Assembly: GCA_012026885.1 (NCBI GenBank)
Contig: VEPL01000027.1
Span: 116,415-180,414 of the forward strand
From: Betaproteobacteria bacterium
GTDB taxonomy: Bacteria > Pseudomonadota > Gammaproteobacteria > Burkholderiales > Rhodocyclaceae
Reading direction: 5' to 3'
Length of the DNA stretch: 64,000 nucleotides
Below the pieces are notes generated by a model. That model was not told the DNA's origin, ran no database searches, and saw nothing but the letters and a program-made list of their open reading frames with translations. Each line of letters begins with the position of its first letter. Position 1 is the stretch's first letter. A program made the translations under genes and the position numbers. Shown here piece after piece: positions 9,654 through 19,021 of this stretch.

Positions 9654-10601
9654 ATGCTTTCGCGAACTGCCGATCACCTGTTCTGGATGTCGCGCTATAT
9701 CGAGCGTGCAGAGAATCTAGCCCGCCTGCTCGACGTCACCTGGCAGATGTCCCTCGTGCCGCAGTCGGAGGAGGCGGCCAACCGCAGCTGGAACGCCATC
9801 CTCGTCCTCAATGACCTCGAGGAGTCCTTCGCTGCCAAGTATCCTGCGGTCAACGGGGAAAACGTCCTCAAATTCATGGTCAGCGACCCCGGCAACTTCT
9901 CGTCGATCATCAGCTGCCTGCGCCAGGCGCGCGAGAATGCCCATGCCGTGCGCGGTACGGTGACCAGCGAGATGTGGGAGACGCTGAATGCAACGTGGAT
10001 CGAAGCGCGCGCCATGAGCTTCGAATCCATCCTCGCGGGCGGCATCGGCGAGTTCTTCGAGTGGGTCAAGATGCGCTCGTCGCTGTCGCGCGGCACCACG
10101 CTCGGCACGCTGCTGCAGGACGAGGCCTACCACTTCATCCGCATCGGCACACTGCTCGAGCGCGCGGACAACACCGCCCGCATCCTCGACATCAAGTATC
10201 ACGACCGCGGCAGCCACGGCGAGGAGGGGGCGACCGACTTCTACCGCTGGGGGGCGCTGCTACGCTCGGTGTCCGGCTTCGAGGTGTACCGCAAGGTCTA
10301 TCGCGACGTGATCACGCCTGAACGGGTCGCCGAATTGCTCATTCTGCGTAGCGACATGCCGCGCTCGCTGCACTTCTGCATGAACGGCGTCGTCAAGAAC
10401 CTCGATTTGGTCGCCAACCGCCAGTCCGGCGAGACCCAGCGCCGTGCCGGCCTGATGCACGCACAACTGCACTATGGTCGCATCGAGGATATCCTCGCGC
10501 ATGGCCTGCACGAATGGCTGACGGACTTCATGGACCGCATCTACGACCTCGGCGACGGCATCAGCCGCGATTTCCTGGTGCCGATGGCGGAAGCCGCCTG
10601 A
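9654..10601 (+). CDS. Alpha-E domain protein (DUF403)
   Basis: 315 residues, almost entirely alpha-helical, opening with the signature MLSRTADHLFWMSRYIERAENLARLLD. A second family motif is FIRIGTLLERADNTARILD near residues 160-178. Alpha-E proteins accompany circularly permuted ATP-grasp proteins and are thought to be structural or substrate-handling partners; no catalytic residues are known to me. It follows the ATP-grasp gene by 2 bases and closes this operon, facing the minus-strand binding-protein gene. Confidence 0.88.
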   Translation: MLSRTADHLFWMSRYIERAENLARLLDVTWQMSLVPQSEEAANRSWNAILVLNDLEESFAAKYPAVNGENVLKFMVSDPGNFSSIISCLRQARENAHAVRGTVTSEMWETLNATWIEARAMSFESILAGGIGEFFEWVKMRSSLSRGTTLGTLLQDEAYHFIRIGTLLERADNTARILDIKYHDRGSHGEEGATDFYRWGALLRSVSGFEVYRKVYRDVITPERVAELLILRSDMPRSLHFCMNGVVKNLDLVANRQSGETQRRAGLMHAQLHYGRIEDILAHGLHEWLTDFMDRIYDLGDGISRDFLVPMAEAA

Positions 10602-10623
10602 GCAGGGGGCTGGCGGCGCCGCA

Positions 10624-11865
10624 TCAGGCTTGTACTGTGTCGACAGTGATTTCGTGGAAATAAGGGTTGAACGGAATCGCCTGCAGCGGTCCGGGTGATT
10701 CCCAGATGACGTCGAACTGGCTATCGGCGCGGATACGGCCGATCCGGGTTCGCCGCTGCAGGTGGTGGTTCTTGAGGTCCATCATGATCATGCCGCCGCC
10801 CGGCGACAGCAGGCGCTGGCCGGCCATCGCCTCGATGACCGTGTCGACGCGGGTCGTGCGCTCCTTCTCGACGGCCTGCTTCCAGAGCAGCAGGCCGACC
10901 CGGGTGGCGATCATGGGATCGGTCACGAGGGCTGTTTCCGAACGCATCCATGCGCGGTAGCGGCGGATCAGGTCCTGGTTGTCGGGCGTTGCGATCGACA
11001 TGAAATAGGGCCACGCGGCGAGATGGCCGGCCGGCTTGGGGTCGATGCCGGCCAGTTCCGACTCGTCGACCGAGAAGGCGAGGACCGTCGCCTCGGCCGT
11101 GGTGACGCCGGCACGTGCCAGCGCCTGGTAGAAGTGCCGGTTGGTGTCGCCATTCAGGGTCGAGACGACCAAAGCCTTGCGCCCGCTGCCGGCGAACTGG
11201 CGGATGCGGGCAGCGATATCGGCATAGTCGGCATGGCCGAGCGGCGTATAGGCTTCCGCAATGTCCGCCGCGGGGATGCCCCGGGCGCGGACCATGTAAT
11301 TGCGCATGATACGGTTGGCCGTGCGCGGGTAGACGTAGTCCGAGCCGAGCAGGAAGAAGCGGCGGTAGCCGCCCCCGAATTCGCTGATCAGGTAGTTGAG
11401 CGCCGGAATGGACTGCTGGTTGGGTGTCGATCCGGTGTAGAAGACATTGCGCTCGAGTTCCTCGCCTTCGTATTGCACAGGGTAATAGAGGAGGCCGTTG
11501 AGCTCCTTGAATACCGGCAGCACCGCCTTGCGCGACGACGACGTCCAGCAGCCGAAGACGGCGGCGACCCGGTCGCCGGCGAGCAGGTCGCGCGCCATGC
11601 GGGCGTAGGTGTCCCAATCCGAGCCGGGGTCGCGTACCAGCGCCTCGACATTGCGGCCCATGACCCCGCCTGCCTGGTTGATCTCGTCGATGGTCATCAG
11701 CGCCATATCCACCAGCGGGCTTTCCGAGCCGGCCATCGTCCCGGTCCGGGAATGCAGGATGCCGACCCTGATAGCGCCGGCTGCGAGGCTCTCGCGGGCA
11801 GGCAGGCCCAGTCCGGCGAGGGCGGCGGTGGTGGCGGCGGAGCTGAGAAACTGGCGACGGCGCAT
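10624..11865 (-). CDS. Urea/amide-type ABC substrate-binding protein (UrtA/AmiC family), Tat signal
   Basis: 413 residues. The twin-arginine signal MRRRQFLSSAATTAALAGLG begins at residue 1. The mature part follows the UrtA/AmiC/FmdD pattern closely: VGILHSRTGTMAGSES, MTIDEINQAGGVMG, FGCWTSSSRKAVLPVF, LLYYPVQYEGEE, TGSTPNQQ and FLLGSDYVYPRT. It probably binds urea, an amide or a short amino-acid derivative in the periplasm, or serves as a sensor component. No permease or ATPase gene is in the window, so it is solitary here. It sits on the opposite strand between the two ATP-grasp units; its upstream region contains the NtrC-like site at 11949. Confidence 0.88.
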   Translation of the reverse strand: MRRRQFLSSAATTAALAGLGLPARESLAAGAIRVGILHSRTGTMAGSESPLVDMALMTIDEINQAGGVMGRNVEALVRDPGSDWDTYARMARDLLAGDRVAAVFGCWTSSSRKAVLPVFKELNGLLYYPVQYEGEELERNVFYTGSTPNQQSIPALNYLISEFGGGYRRFFLLGSDYVYPRTANRIMRNYMVRARGIPAADIAEAYTPLGHADYADIAARIRQFAGSGRKALVVSTLNGDTNRHFYQALARAGVTTAEATVLAFSVDESELAGIDPKPAGHLAAWPYFMSIATPDNQDLIRRYRAWMRSETALVTDPMIATRVGLLLWKQAVEKERTTRVDTVIEAMAGQRLLSPGGGMIMMDLKNHHLQRRTRIGRIRADSQFDVIWESPGPLQAIPFNPYFHEITVDTVQA

Positions 11866-11948
11866 GGCGGAGAAGATCGGAGTCGTGGAGCAGGGTATTC
11901 TAATGCCATGGCGGTAGCGGTGCCGTTGAATATCTGGCGGTCTGGCCT

Positions 11949-11965
11949 CGCACTGAATTGGTGCA
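11949..11965. promoter_or_regulatory. NtrC-type enhancer site between the UrtA-like and DUF2126 genes
   Basis: CGCACTGAATTGGTGCA keeps the GCAC-N7-GTGC dyad and differs from the classical enteric glnA site AGCACTATATTGGTGCA at three positions. It lies 84 bases upstream of the sigma-54 promoter at 12049, within the usual distance of NtrC enhancers, and could serve the divergent UrtA-like gene too. Confidence 0.7.
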
Positions 11966-11979
11966 GAGCGGGGCAATAA

Positions 11980-11997
11980 GGATGCAAAGTGGCATCC
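11980..11997. promoter_or_regulatory. Inverted repeat GGATGC-N6-GCATCC, possible operator
   Basis: A perfect 6-base dyad with a 6-base spacer, between the NtrC-like site and the sigma-54 promoter. It does not match the NtrC consensus. It could be a second regulator site or chance. Confidence 0.35.
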
Positions 11998-12048
11998 ATT
12001 CCCGGCGCCGCTGCCAAGGTCAACGCCGATTTCCGGGGCATTTTCCGT

Positions 12049-12066
12049 TTGGTGCGGGTCTTGCTT
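12049..12066 (+). promoter_or_regulatory. Sigma-54 (-24/-12) promoter of the DUF2126/transglutaminase operon
   Basis: TTGGTGCGGGTCTTGCTT has GG-N10-GC spacing, an exact TTGCTT -12 element and a -24 element with two mismatches (TGGTGC for TGGCAC). The predicted start near 12076 leaves a short leader with CCGGAG just before the GTG start at 12099. Confidence 0.7.
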
Positions 12067-12098
12067 GGAACGTGGCCAACAAGAATCCGGAGAACACC

Positions 12099-15000
12099 GT
12101 GTCCATCCACGTCGCCATCAGTCACGTTACCAAGTACAGCTACGACCGCCTCATCAACCTCGGCCCGCAGGTCATCCGTCTGCGCCCGTGCCCGCATTCG
12201 CGCACGCGCATCCTTTCCTATTCGCTGAAGATCGGCCCCGACAAGCACTTCATTAACTGGCAGCAGGATCCGCAGGGCAACTACCTCGCCCGTCTGGTCT
12301 TTCCGGAGAAGACGCGCGAATTCAGCTTCGAGGTCGACCTCGTCGCCGAGATGTCGGTCATCAACCCGTTCGATTTCTTCCTCGAGGAACATGCCGAGCA
12401 CTTCCCGTTCGTCTACGAGGACTGGCAACGCCACGAGCTGACCCCGTACCTTTACAAGGTCGCCGGCGGCAGCTTGTTCGACCGCTACGTGGCCGCCGTG
12501 CCGCGCAAAAAGGCGCGCAGCGTCGATTTCCTCGTCGCCCTGAACGCACAGGTGCAGAAGGACGTTGCCTACACCATCCGCATGGAGCCGGGTGTGCAGA
12601 CGCCGGAGGAGACGCTGCAGAAGCGCTCCGGCTCGTGCCGCGACTCGGCCTGGCTGCTGGTGCAGGTGCTACGCCACCTCGGCCTCGCCGCGCGCTTCGT
12701 TTCCGGCTATCTGGTCCAGTTGACCGCGGACGTCAAATCGCTCGACGGTCCCTCCGGTCCGGAAGCCGACTTCACCGACCTGCATGCCTGGGCCGAGGTG
12801 TATCTGCCCGGTGCCGGCTGGGTCGGCCTCGACCCGACCTCGGGCCTGTTTGCGGGCGAGGGCCACATCCCGGTCGCGTGCACGCCGGAGCCCGCCTCGG
12901 CCGCACCGGTGACTGGCGGGCTGGACGAGTGCGAGACCGAATTCGAGCACCGCATGACCGTGACCCGCATCCTGGAAGCGCCGCGCGTCACCAAGCCCTA
13001 CACCGATGCCCAATGGCTGGAGATCGAGGGCCTCGGCCACGAGATCGACGACAAGCTGTGCGAAATGGACGTGCGCCTGACTCAGGGCGGCGAGCCGACC
13101 TTCGTCGCGGTCGACGACCCGGATGGCGCGGAATGGAACACCGCCGCGCTCGGCCCGACCAAGCGCCTGTACGCGGCCGAGATCTTCCATCGCCTGCGCG
13201 AAAAGTACGCCCCGCACGGCCTCATGCACTTCGGCCAGGGCAAGTGGTATCCCGGTGAACAGTTGCCGCGCTGGAGCCTGAATTGTTTCTGGCGCAAGGA
13301 TGGCGAACCGATCTGGAATTCGCCGGCCCTGTACGCCAACGAAAGCGTCGATTACGGCGTCACCGCCGAACAGGCCGGCGCTTTCCTCAAGCAGGTGGCC
13401 CGCCGCCTCGATGTCACCGACGAGCATGTCTTCCCGGCCTTCGAGGATGTTTATTACTACATGTGGCGCGAGCGGCGCCTGCCTGGCAACGTCGATCCCT
13501 TCGATTCGCGGGTCGACGATCCCCTCGAACGCGAGCGCCTGATGAAGGTGTTCACCCAGGGCATGACCCATATCGTCGGCCATACCCTGCCGATCATGAA
13601 GAACGTCGGCAACCAGTGGCAGACCGGACCGTGGTTCCTGCGCGCGGAGCGCTGCTACCTGTTCCCCGGGGATTCGGCGATGGGCTATCGCCTGCCGATC
13701 GACTCGCAGCCGTGGACGGCGCAGAGTGATTATCCCTACGTCAATCCGCCCGATGCCGAGACAGCGACCGACTCGCTGGCCAGCCACGCCGCGCTACGCG
13801 CCCGCGTCAGCGGCGAACGCGCCGCCCGCGTGCCGCAGATGCAGGACCGGCGCAGCGCCGCGGCCGGTGATTTCGGCGCTGGCCAGGGAGCGGGCAAGAC
13901 CCGGCCCTGGGAAAAGCCGTCCGACACGACCCCCGGCTTCAAGGAGTCCGCCGCCTGGATCACCCGTCTGGCCATGTGCGCCGAGCCGCGCGACGGCCGG
14001 CTCTACATCTTCATGCCGCCGACCCAGACTCTCGACGACTACCTGGAAATCGTCGCCGCCGTCGAGGCGACGGCGGAGGACATGGGCCTGCCGGTCATCA
14101 TGGAAGGCTACGAGCCGCCGTCCGATCCGCGCCTGACGCACTTCCGCGTCACCCCCGACCCCGGCGTCATCGAGGTGAACATCCATCCGGCGAAAAGCTG
14201 GGACCAGCTCGTCGGGCAGACGACCCACCTCTACGATGCGGCCCATCATTCGCGCCTGACCACCGAGAAGTTCATGCTCGACGGCCGCCATACCGGCACC
14301 GGCGGCGGCAACCACTTCGTCCTTGGCGGGGCCACGCCGAACGACTCGCCCTTCCTGCGCCGGCCAGACCTTCTGCGCAGCCTGATCGCCTACTGGCACA
14401 ACCACCCGAGCCTGTCCTACCTGTTCTCCGGCCTGTTCATCGGCCCGACCAGTCAGGCCCCGCGCGTCGACGAAGCGAGGAACGATTCGCTCTACGAGAT
14501 GGAGATCGCCTTCCGCCAGATTCCGCCGGTCGGCGGCTATATCCCGCCTTGGCTGGTCGACCGCGTACTGCGCAACCTGCTCATCGACGTCACTGGCAAT
14601 ACCCACCGTGCCGAGTTCTGCATCGACAAGCTCTACTCGCCGGATGGCCCGACCGGACGCCTCGGCCTGCTCGAACTGCGCGCCTTCGAAATGCCGCCGC
14701 ATGCGCGCATGTCGCTGGCCCAGCAACTGCTGCTGCGTGGCCTGATCGCGCGCTTCTGGGAAGAACCCTACGCGCCGCAGAAGCTGGCGCGCTGGGGCAC
14801 CGAGTTGCACGACCGCTTCATGCTGCCGCATTTCGTCGAGCAGGATTTCAGCGACGTGATGGACGAAATGCAGTCCGCAGGTTTCTCCTTCAAGAGCGAA
14901 TGGTTCGCACCGCATTTCGAGTTCCGTTTCCCGAAGTACGGCGATTTCGCGGTGAAGGGCATCGAGTTCGAGCTACGCCATGCGCTGGAGCCCTGGCATG

Positions 15001-15467
15001 TGATGGGCGAGGAGGGGGCACCCGGAGGCACGGTCCGCTACGTCGATTCCTCGGTCGAGCGGGTACAGGTCAAGGTCACCGGCATGGCGCCGGACCGCTA
15101 CGTGCTGGCCTGCAACGGCGAGGCGGTGCCGCTCACCGCGACCGGCACCAATGGCGAGTTCGTCGCCGGCGTCCGCTACCGTGCCTGGCAGCCGGGTTCG
15201 TGCCTGCATCCGACCATCGGCGTCCACGCCCCGCTGGTCTTCGACCTGGTCGATACTTGGATGCAGCGTTCGCTCGGTGGCTGCCAGTATCATGTGGCCC
15301 ACCCCGGCGGACGCAATTTCGAGGCTTTCCCGGTCAATGCCTTTGAGGCCGAGAGTCGCCGCTTGGCCCGTTTTTTCCGCTTCGGTCACAGTCCGGGGCG
15401 GATGACGGTGCAGACGCCCGAGGTCAGCGCCGAGCACCCGTTTACGCTAGACTTGCGCCGTTTCTGA
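12099..15467 (+). CDS. Transglutaminase-like / DUF2126 fusion protein
   Basis: 1122 residues from GTG 12099, which has CGGAG about 8 bases upstream and sits 33 bases after the sigma-54 promoter; the frame is open upstream to 11958, before the promoter. Residues 1-300 form a bacterial transglutaminase N-region and transglutaminase-like core with the triad Cys180 (SGSCRDSAW), His229 (LHAWAEVY) and Asp245 (LDPTSG). From about residue 335, starting VRLTQGGEPTFVA, the rest is DUF2126, which has been proposed to have a COOH-NH2 ligase (glutamine synthetase/GCS-like) fold. The protein could both make and cut amide bonds. No signal peptide is seen. It is followed 15 bases later by the ATP-grasp/alpha-E fusion gene. 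Confidence 0.87.
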   Translation: MSIHVAISHVTKYSYDRLINLGPQVIRLRPCPHSRTRILSYSLKIGPDKHFINWQQDPQGNYLARLVFPEKTREFSFEVDLVAEMSVINPFDFFLEEHAEHFPFVYEDWQRHELTPYLYKVAGGSLFDRYVAAVPRKKARSVDFLVALNAQVQKDVAYTIRMEPGVQTPEETLQKRSGSCRDSAWLLVQVLRHLGLAARFVSGYLVQLTADVKSLDGPSGPEADFTDLHAWAEVYLPGAGWVGLDPTSGLFAGEGHIPVACTPEPASAAPVTGGLDECETEFEHRMTVTRILEAPRVTKPYTDAQWLEIEGLGHEIDDKLCEMDVRLTQGGEPTFVAVDDPDGAEWNTAALGPTKRLYAAEIFHRLREKYAPHGLMHFGQGKWYPGEQLPRWSLNCFWRKDGEPIWNSPALYANESVDYGVTAEQAGAFLKQVARRLDVTDEHVFPAFEDVYYYMWRERRLPGNVDPFDSRVDDPLERERLMKVFTQGMTHIVGHTLPIMKNVGNQWQTGPWFLRAERCYLFPGDSAMGYRLPIDSQPWTAQSDYPYVNPPDAETATDSLASHAALRARVSGERAARVPQMQDRRSAAAGDFGAGQGAGKTRPWEKPSDTTPGFKESAAWITRLAMCAEPRDGRLYIFMPPTQTLDDYLEIVAAVEATAEDMGLPVIMEGYEPPSDPRLTHFRVTPDPGVIEVNIHPAKSWDQLVGQTTHLYDAAHHSRLTTEKFMLDGRHTGTGGGNHFVLGGATPNDSPFLRRPDLLRSLIAYWHNHPSLSYLFSGLFIGPTSQAPRVDEARNDSLYEMEIAFRQIPPVGGYIPPWLVDRVLRNLLIDVTGNTHRAEFCIDKLYSPDGPTGRLGLLELRAFEMPPHARMSLAQQLLLRGLIARFWEEPYAPQKLARWGTELHDRFMLPHFVEQDFSDVMDEMQSAGFSFKSEWFAPHFEFRFPKYGDFAVKGIEFELRHALEPWHVMGEEGAPGGTVRYVDSSVERVQVKVTGMAPDRYVLACNGEAVPLTATGTNGEFVAGVRYRAWQPGSCLHPTIGVHAPLVFDLVDTWMQRSLGGCQYHVAHPGGRNFEAFPVNAFEAESRRLARFFRFGHSPGRMTVQTPEVSAEHPFTLDLRRF

Positions 15468-15482
15468 CCGGGACACCGCAGC

Positions 15483-18059
15483 ATGGCGCGGTCGACCGCA
15501 AATCGGGCCGGGTTCCGGCCTGCCGCCTTTCCGCAGATGGCCCGAACCCTACTCGCAATCTACCCGCAGAGCACCCGCCGCTATGATGAAATGCTCGGCC
15601 CGGGAGGCGAGGTGCGGCCGCACTGGAAGGTGTTTTTCGAGCATCTCGACCGCGCTTCGCCGGAAAAGATGCATGAGCGCCTGGCCTTCGTCGACCGGCG
15701 AATTCAGGAAAACGGTGTCACCTACAACGTCTATGCCGACGCCAAGGGCGCCGACCGTCCCTGGGAGCTCGATCCGCTTCCGCTGATCATCCCTCCCGAC
15801 GAGTGGGCCGAGGTTTCGGCGGCGGTGGCCCAGCGCGCGGCACTGATGAACGCGATGCTGGCCGACCTCTATGGCGACCAGCATCTGCTCGCCGAGGGTT
15901 TGTTGCCGCCGGCACTGGTTTACGGCCAGCACGGCTACCTGTGGCCCTGTCGCGGGCTGCGTCCGCCCGGCGGCATCTGGTTGCACCATTACGCCGTGGA
16001 CCTGGCCCGTTCGCCGGACGGCTGCTGGTGGGCGATCGCCGACCGCACCCAGGCCCCCTCCGGTGCCGGCTATGCGCTGGAGAACCGGCTCGTCGTCTCG
16101 CGCGTCTTTCCCGAGATGTTCAACGACCTGCGCGTGCAGCATCTTGCCGAGTTTTTCCACGACCAGCAGGATGGCCTCGCCGCGCTCGCGCCCGTCGACC
16201 CGGGCGAGCAACCGCACATCGTCCTGCTGACGCCGGGGCCCTACAACGAAACCTATTTCGAACACGCCTACCTGGCCCGCTACCTCGGCTACCCGCTGGT
16301 CGAGGGGCAGGACCTGACGGTGCGCGGCGATACGGTCTACCTGAAGACCCTGCAAGGGCTGAAGCGGGTGCATGTCATCCTGCGCCGCCAGGATGACGAT
16401 TACTGCGATCCGCTCGAACTGCGCGGCGACTCCGCGCTGGGCGTGCCCGGCCTGCTCAACACGGCCCGCGCCGGCCGCGTGGTGATCGCCAATGCGCTGG
16501 GCAGCGGACTGCTGACTTCCGGCGCGTTGATGGGCTTCCTGCCGGCGATCTGCGAGCGCCTGCTCGGCGCACCGCTGGCCATGCCCTCGGTGGCGACCTG
16601 GTGGTGCGGCGAGAAGCCGGCCCGCGACTATGTGCGCGAGCATTTCGCCGAACTGGTGATCAAGCCCGCCTACCCGACCCAGCGCATGGACCCGGTATTC
16701 GGCAACGAACTCGAGGGCGAGGCGCGGGAAGAGATGCTGCGCCGGATCGAGGCGCGTCCGCATGCTTATGTCGCCCAGGAGATGGTCAACCTGTCGCAGG
16801 GGCCGACCTGGAGCCGTGCCCACGAGCGGCGCCTGCTCGCCCGCCCTGTCGGTTTGCGCGCCTATGCCGCGGTCAATGCCGAGGGTGGCTATTCGGTGAT
16901 GCCGGGCGGTCTGGCGCGGGTGGCGAGCGGGGGCAATGCGCGGATCATCTCGATGCAGCGCGGCGGTTCGTCGAAGGATACCTGGGTGCTGACCGACGGA
17001 CCGGTCAGCGAATTCACGCTGCTCAAGCCCTCGCTCGGCGTGCGCGACCTCGTGCGCTCCGGAGCCAACCTGACTTCGCGCGTGGTCGAAAACCTCTACT
17101 GGCTCGGCCGCTATTCGGAACGCTTCGACGACAGCGCGCGCATGCTGCGCGTCCTCGTCGGGCGGCTGGTCGATGGCGGCGGCCAGCGCACCCCGGCCGT
17201 GCGTTCGGCGCTGGCGCTGGCGGAGCACGTCGGGGTTCTGCCCTCGCCCGAGGAAGACGGCGAGATCGGCGAGGGCAGCGAGCATTCGCTGCTCGAGGCG
17301 ATCTACGACCCCGAGCAGCCGGGCAGCCTGGCCCGGGCCATCCGCAGCGTCATGTGGTCGGCGACGCACGTGCGCGAACGCCTTTCCCTCGACCACTGGC
17401 ATTCGCTCAACCGCCTGCAGCGCGAACAGCAGGCGGCGCTCAAGCGCCACCCGTCGATGACCGAGGCGAGCGCCTTCCTCGATCGCGTGCTCGGCGTCTC
17501 GTCATCGCTCACCGGTTTCGCGATGGATAACATGACGCGCGACGATGGCTGGCGATTCCTCGTGGTCGGCCGCCGCATCGAGCGGCTGTCCTTCCTCGCG
17601 GCGGCGCTCTCCGGTTTCCTGCGCATGGAGTCGGCACGCGGGGCGGGCAGCCTCGAGTGGCTGCTCGAACTGACCGACTCGATCATCACCTATCGCTCGC
17701 GCTACTCGCGCTCACCGGAGTTGCTCGCAGTCATCGATCTCCTCGTCTTCGACGGCAACAACCCGCATGGTATCGTCTTCCAGGCAGCCGTCCTCGGTCG
17801 CTACCTCGAGCGCATGCGCCGCGAGTTTGGCGATGCCGAAAACGGCGAACTGGCGGCTGCTCTCGAGGCGCTCCTTGCTTGGGATCTCGGCCGCCTCGAC
17901 AGCCTGCATTTCAGTGAAAGCCGCATTTGCGCGGCAAGCCTCGAGCTGGCCGGGCTTCTCGAGCGTCTCGACGAAGCTGCGAATCACATTTCCGACTGGC
18001 TCGGCATGCGCTTCTTCACGCACGTCGGCGACGTCAGCCGCCAGACCATGGCCCTGTGA
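15483..18059 (+). CDS. Circularly permuted ATP-grasp fused to alpha-E domain
   Basis: 858 residues. The ATP-grasp part (about 30-515) carries APSGAGYALENR, TPGPYNETYFEHAYLAR and the C-terminal GGSSKDTWVL; the alpha-E part (about 530-850) starts NLTSRVVENLYWLGRYSERFDD. Where the split copy at 8239 has VHGAGGYG, this one has VIKPAYPTQRMDPVFG near residues 392-407, so the two copies are not equivalent. Start is uncertain: the first 15 codons from ATG 15483 lie on the dispersed repeat, and ATG 15538 is a plausible alternative. It ends 2 bases before the next transglutaminase gene. Confidence 0.88.
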   Translation: MARSTANRAGFRPAAFPQMARTLLAIYPQSTRRYDEMLGPGGEVRPHWKVFFEHLDRASPEKMHERLAFVDRRIQENGVTYNVYADAKGADRPWELDPLPLIIPPDEWAEVSAAVAQRAALMNAMLADLYGDQHLLAEGLLPPALVYGQHGYLWPCRGLRPPGGIWLHHYAVDLARSPDGCWWAIADRTQAPSGAGYALENRLVVSRVFPEMFNDLRVQHLAEFFHDQQDGLAALAPVDPGEQPHIVLLTPGPYNETYFEHAYLARYLGYPLVEGQDLTVRGDTVYLKTLQGLKRVHVILRRQDDDYCDPLELRGDSALGVPGLLNTARAGRVVIANALGSGLLTSGALMGFLPAICERLLGAPLAMPSVATWWCGEKPARDYVREHFAELVIKPAYPTQRMDPVFGNELEGEAREEMLRRIEARPHAYVAQEMVNLSQGPTWSRAHERRLLARPVGLRAYAAVNAEGGYSVMPGGLARVASGGNARIISMQRGGSSKDTWVLTDGPVSEFTLLKPSLGVRDLVRSGANLTSRVVENLYWLGRYSERFDDSARMLRVLVGRLVDGGGQRTPAVRSALALAEHVGVLPSPEEDGEIGEGSEHSLLEAIYDPEQPGSLARAIRSVMWSATHVRERLSLDHWHSLNRLQREQQAALKRHPSMTEASAFLDRVLGVSSSLTGFAMDNMTRDDGWRFLVVGRRIERLSFLAAALSGFLRMESARGAGSLEWLLELTDSIITYRSRYSRSPELLAVIDLLVFDGNNPHGIVFQAAVLGRYLERMRREFGDAENGELAAALEALLAWDLGRLDSLHFSESRICAASLELAGLLERLDEAANHISDWLGMRFFTHVGDVSRQTMAL
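15488..15511. repeat. Dispersed repeat copy D, inside the start of the ATP-grasp/alpha-E gene
   Basis: GCGGTCGACCGC followed by AAAT and GGGCC, resembling the copies at 3561, 39835 and 59934. It lies 5 bases after the annotated ATG, which hints that the real start may be further downstream. Confidence 0.5.
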
Positions 18060-18061
18060 TC

Positions 18062-19021
18062 ATGGAACGTACCCCCGTCCGCTACCACGTCCTGCACGAG
18101 ACGACCTACGACTACGGCAGCCCGGTCTCGCTGTCGCAGCAGCAACTGCACCTGTCGCCGCGCATCCTCGCCTGGCAGCAGATCGAGGAGGAGCGGGTCG
18201 ACATCGTGCCGGCGCCGACCTGGCGCCGCGACGGCTTCGATGCCTTCGGCAACCCGGTTGCCTGGATTGCCTTCCATGCGCCGCACGAAAGCCTCAGCAT
18301 CCGCTCGGCGATGACCGTCGCCGTGATCCCCCACGCGCCGGACGACCTCGCTGCCTCGCTGCCGTGGGAAACCTTGCGCGACCGCCTCGCCTACGCGGCA
18401 ACGCCGCCGTTGCCGGAAGACCTCGACGCGGCCCGCTTCCTGTTCGAGAGCCCGCACGTCCGGGTCAAGCGCGAGCTCGCCGATTACGCCTGCGACTGCT
18501 TTCCGCCCGGTACGCCGGTGCTGGTCGGCGCCCGTACCCTGATGGCGAAGATTTTCCGCGAGTTCGAGTTTGACCCCGAGGCGACAACGGTATCGACGCC
18601 GGTGATGGAGGTGCTCGAGAAGAAACGCGGCGTCTGCCAGGATTTCGCCCACCTGATGATCGCCTGCCTGCGCGCGCAGGGCCTGGCCGCGCGCTATGTC
18701 AGCGGCTATCTGCTCACCCACCCGCCGCCCGGCAAGCCGCGCCTGGTCGGCGCCGATGCCTCGCACGCCTGGGTTTCGGTCTATTCGCCGGGCTTCGGCG
18801 AGGGCTGGGTCGATTTCGACCCGACCAATGACCTGCTCCCCGATACCCAGCACATCACCGTCGCGTTCGGCCGTGACTTTGCCGATGTCTCGCCGCTGCG
18901 CGGCATCATCCTCGGCGGCGGCGGCCACGAGCCCGAGGTCGCCGTCACGGTGACCCCGCTTGCCGCGGGGTCGCCAGGCTTCCCTGCGGAGGGCGAGGCG
19001 GCGGGCGCCGCGGCCGCCTGA
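18062..19021 (+). CDS. Transglutaminase family protein (cysteine protease-like)
   Basis: 319 residues. An N-terminal beta region (YHVLHETTYDYGSPVSLSQQ) typical of the bacterial transglutaminase N domain precedes a core with Cys192 (GVCQDFAHL), His235 (ASHAWVSVY) and Asp253 (DFDPTND), a complete triad. Members of this group are often thought to be hydrolases rather than cross-linkers. No signal peptide is visible, so it is probably cytoplasmic. It is the usual companion of ATP-grasp/alpha-E genes. Its stop overlaps the next start (TGATG). The C-terminal 25 residues are low-complexity Gly/Ala. Confidence 0.9.
   Translation: MERTPVRYHVLHETTYDYGSPVSLSQQQLHLSPRILAWQQIEEERVDIVPAPTWRRDGFDAFGNPVAWIAFHAPHESLSIRSAMTVAVIPHAPDDLAASLPWETLRDRLAYAATPPLPEDLDAARFLFESPHVRVKRELADYACDCFPPGTPVLVGARTLMAKIFREFEFDPEATTVSTPVMEVLEKKRGVCQDFAHLMIACLRAQGLAARYVSGYLLTHPPPGKPRLVGADASHAWVSVYSPGFGEGWVDFDPTNDLLPDTQHITVAFGRDFADVSPLRGIILGGGGHEPEVAVTVTPLAAGSPGFPAEGEAAGAAAA

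Noticed and set aside
11958..12098. N-terminal extension of the DUF2126 fusion protein
   Set aside because: The extra codons overlie the control region including the sigma-54 promoter; the GTG at 12099 has a ribosome site and begins the conserved domain.
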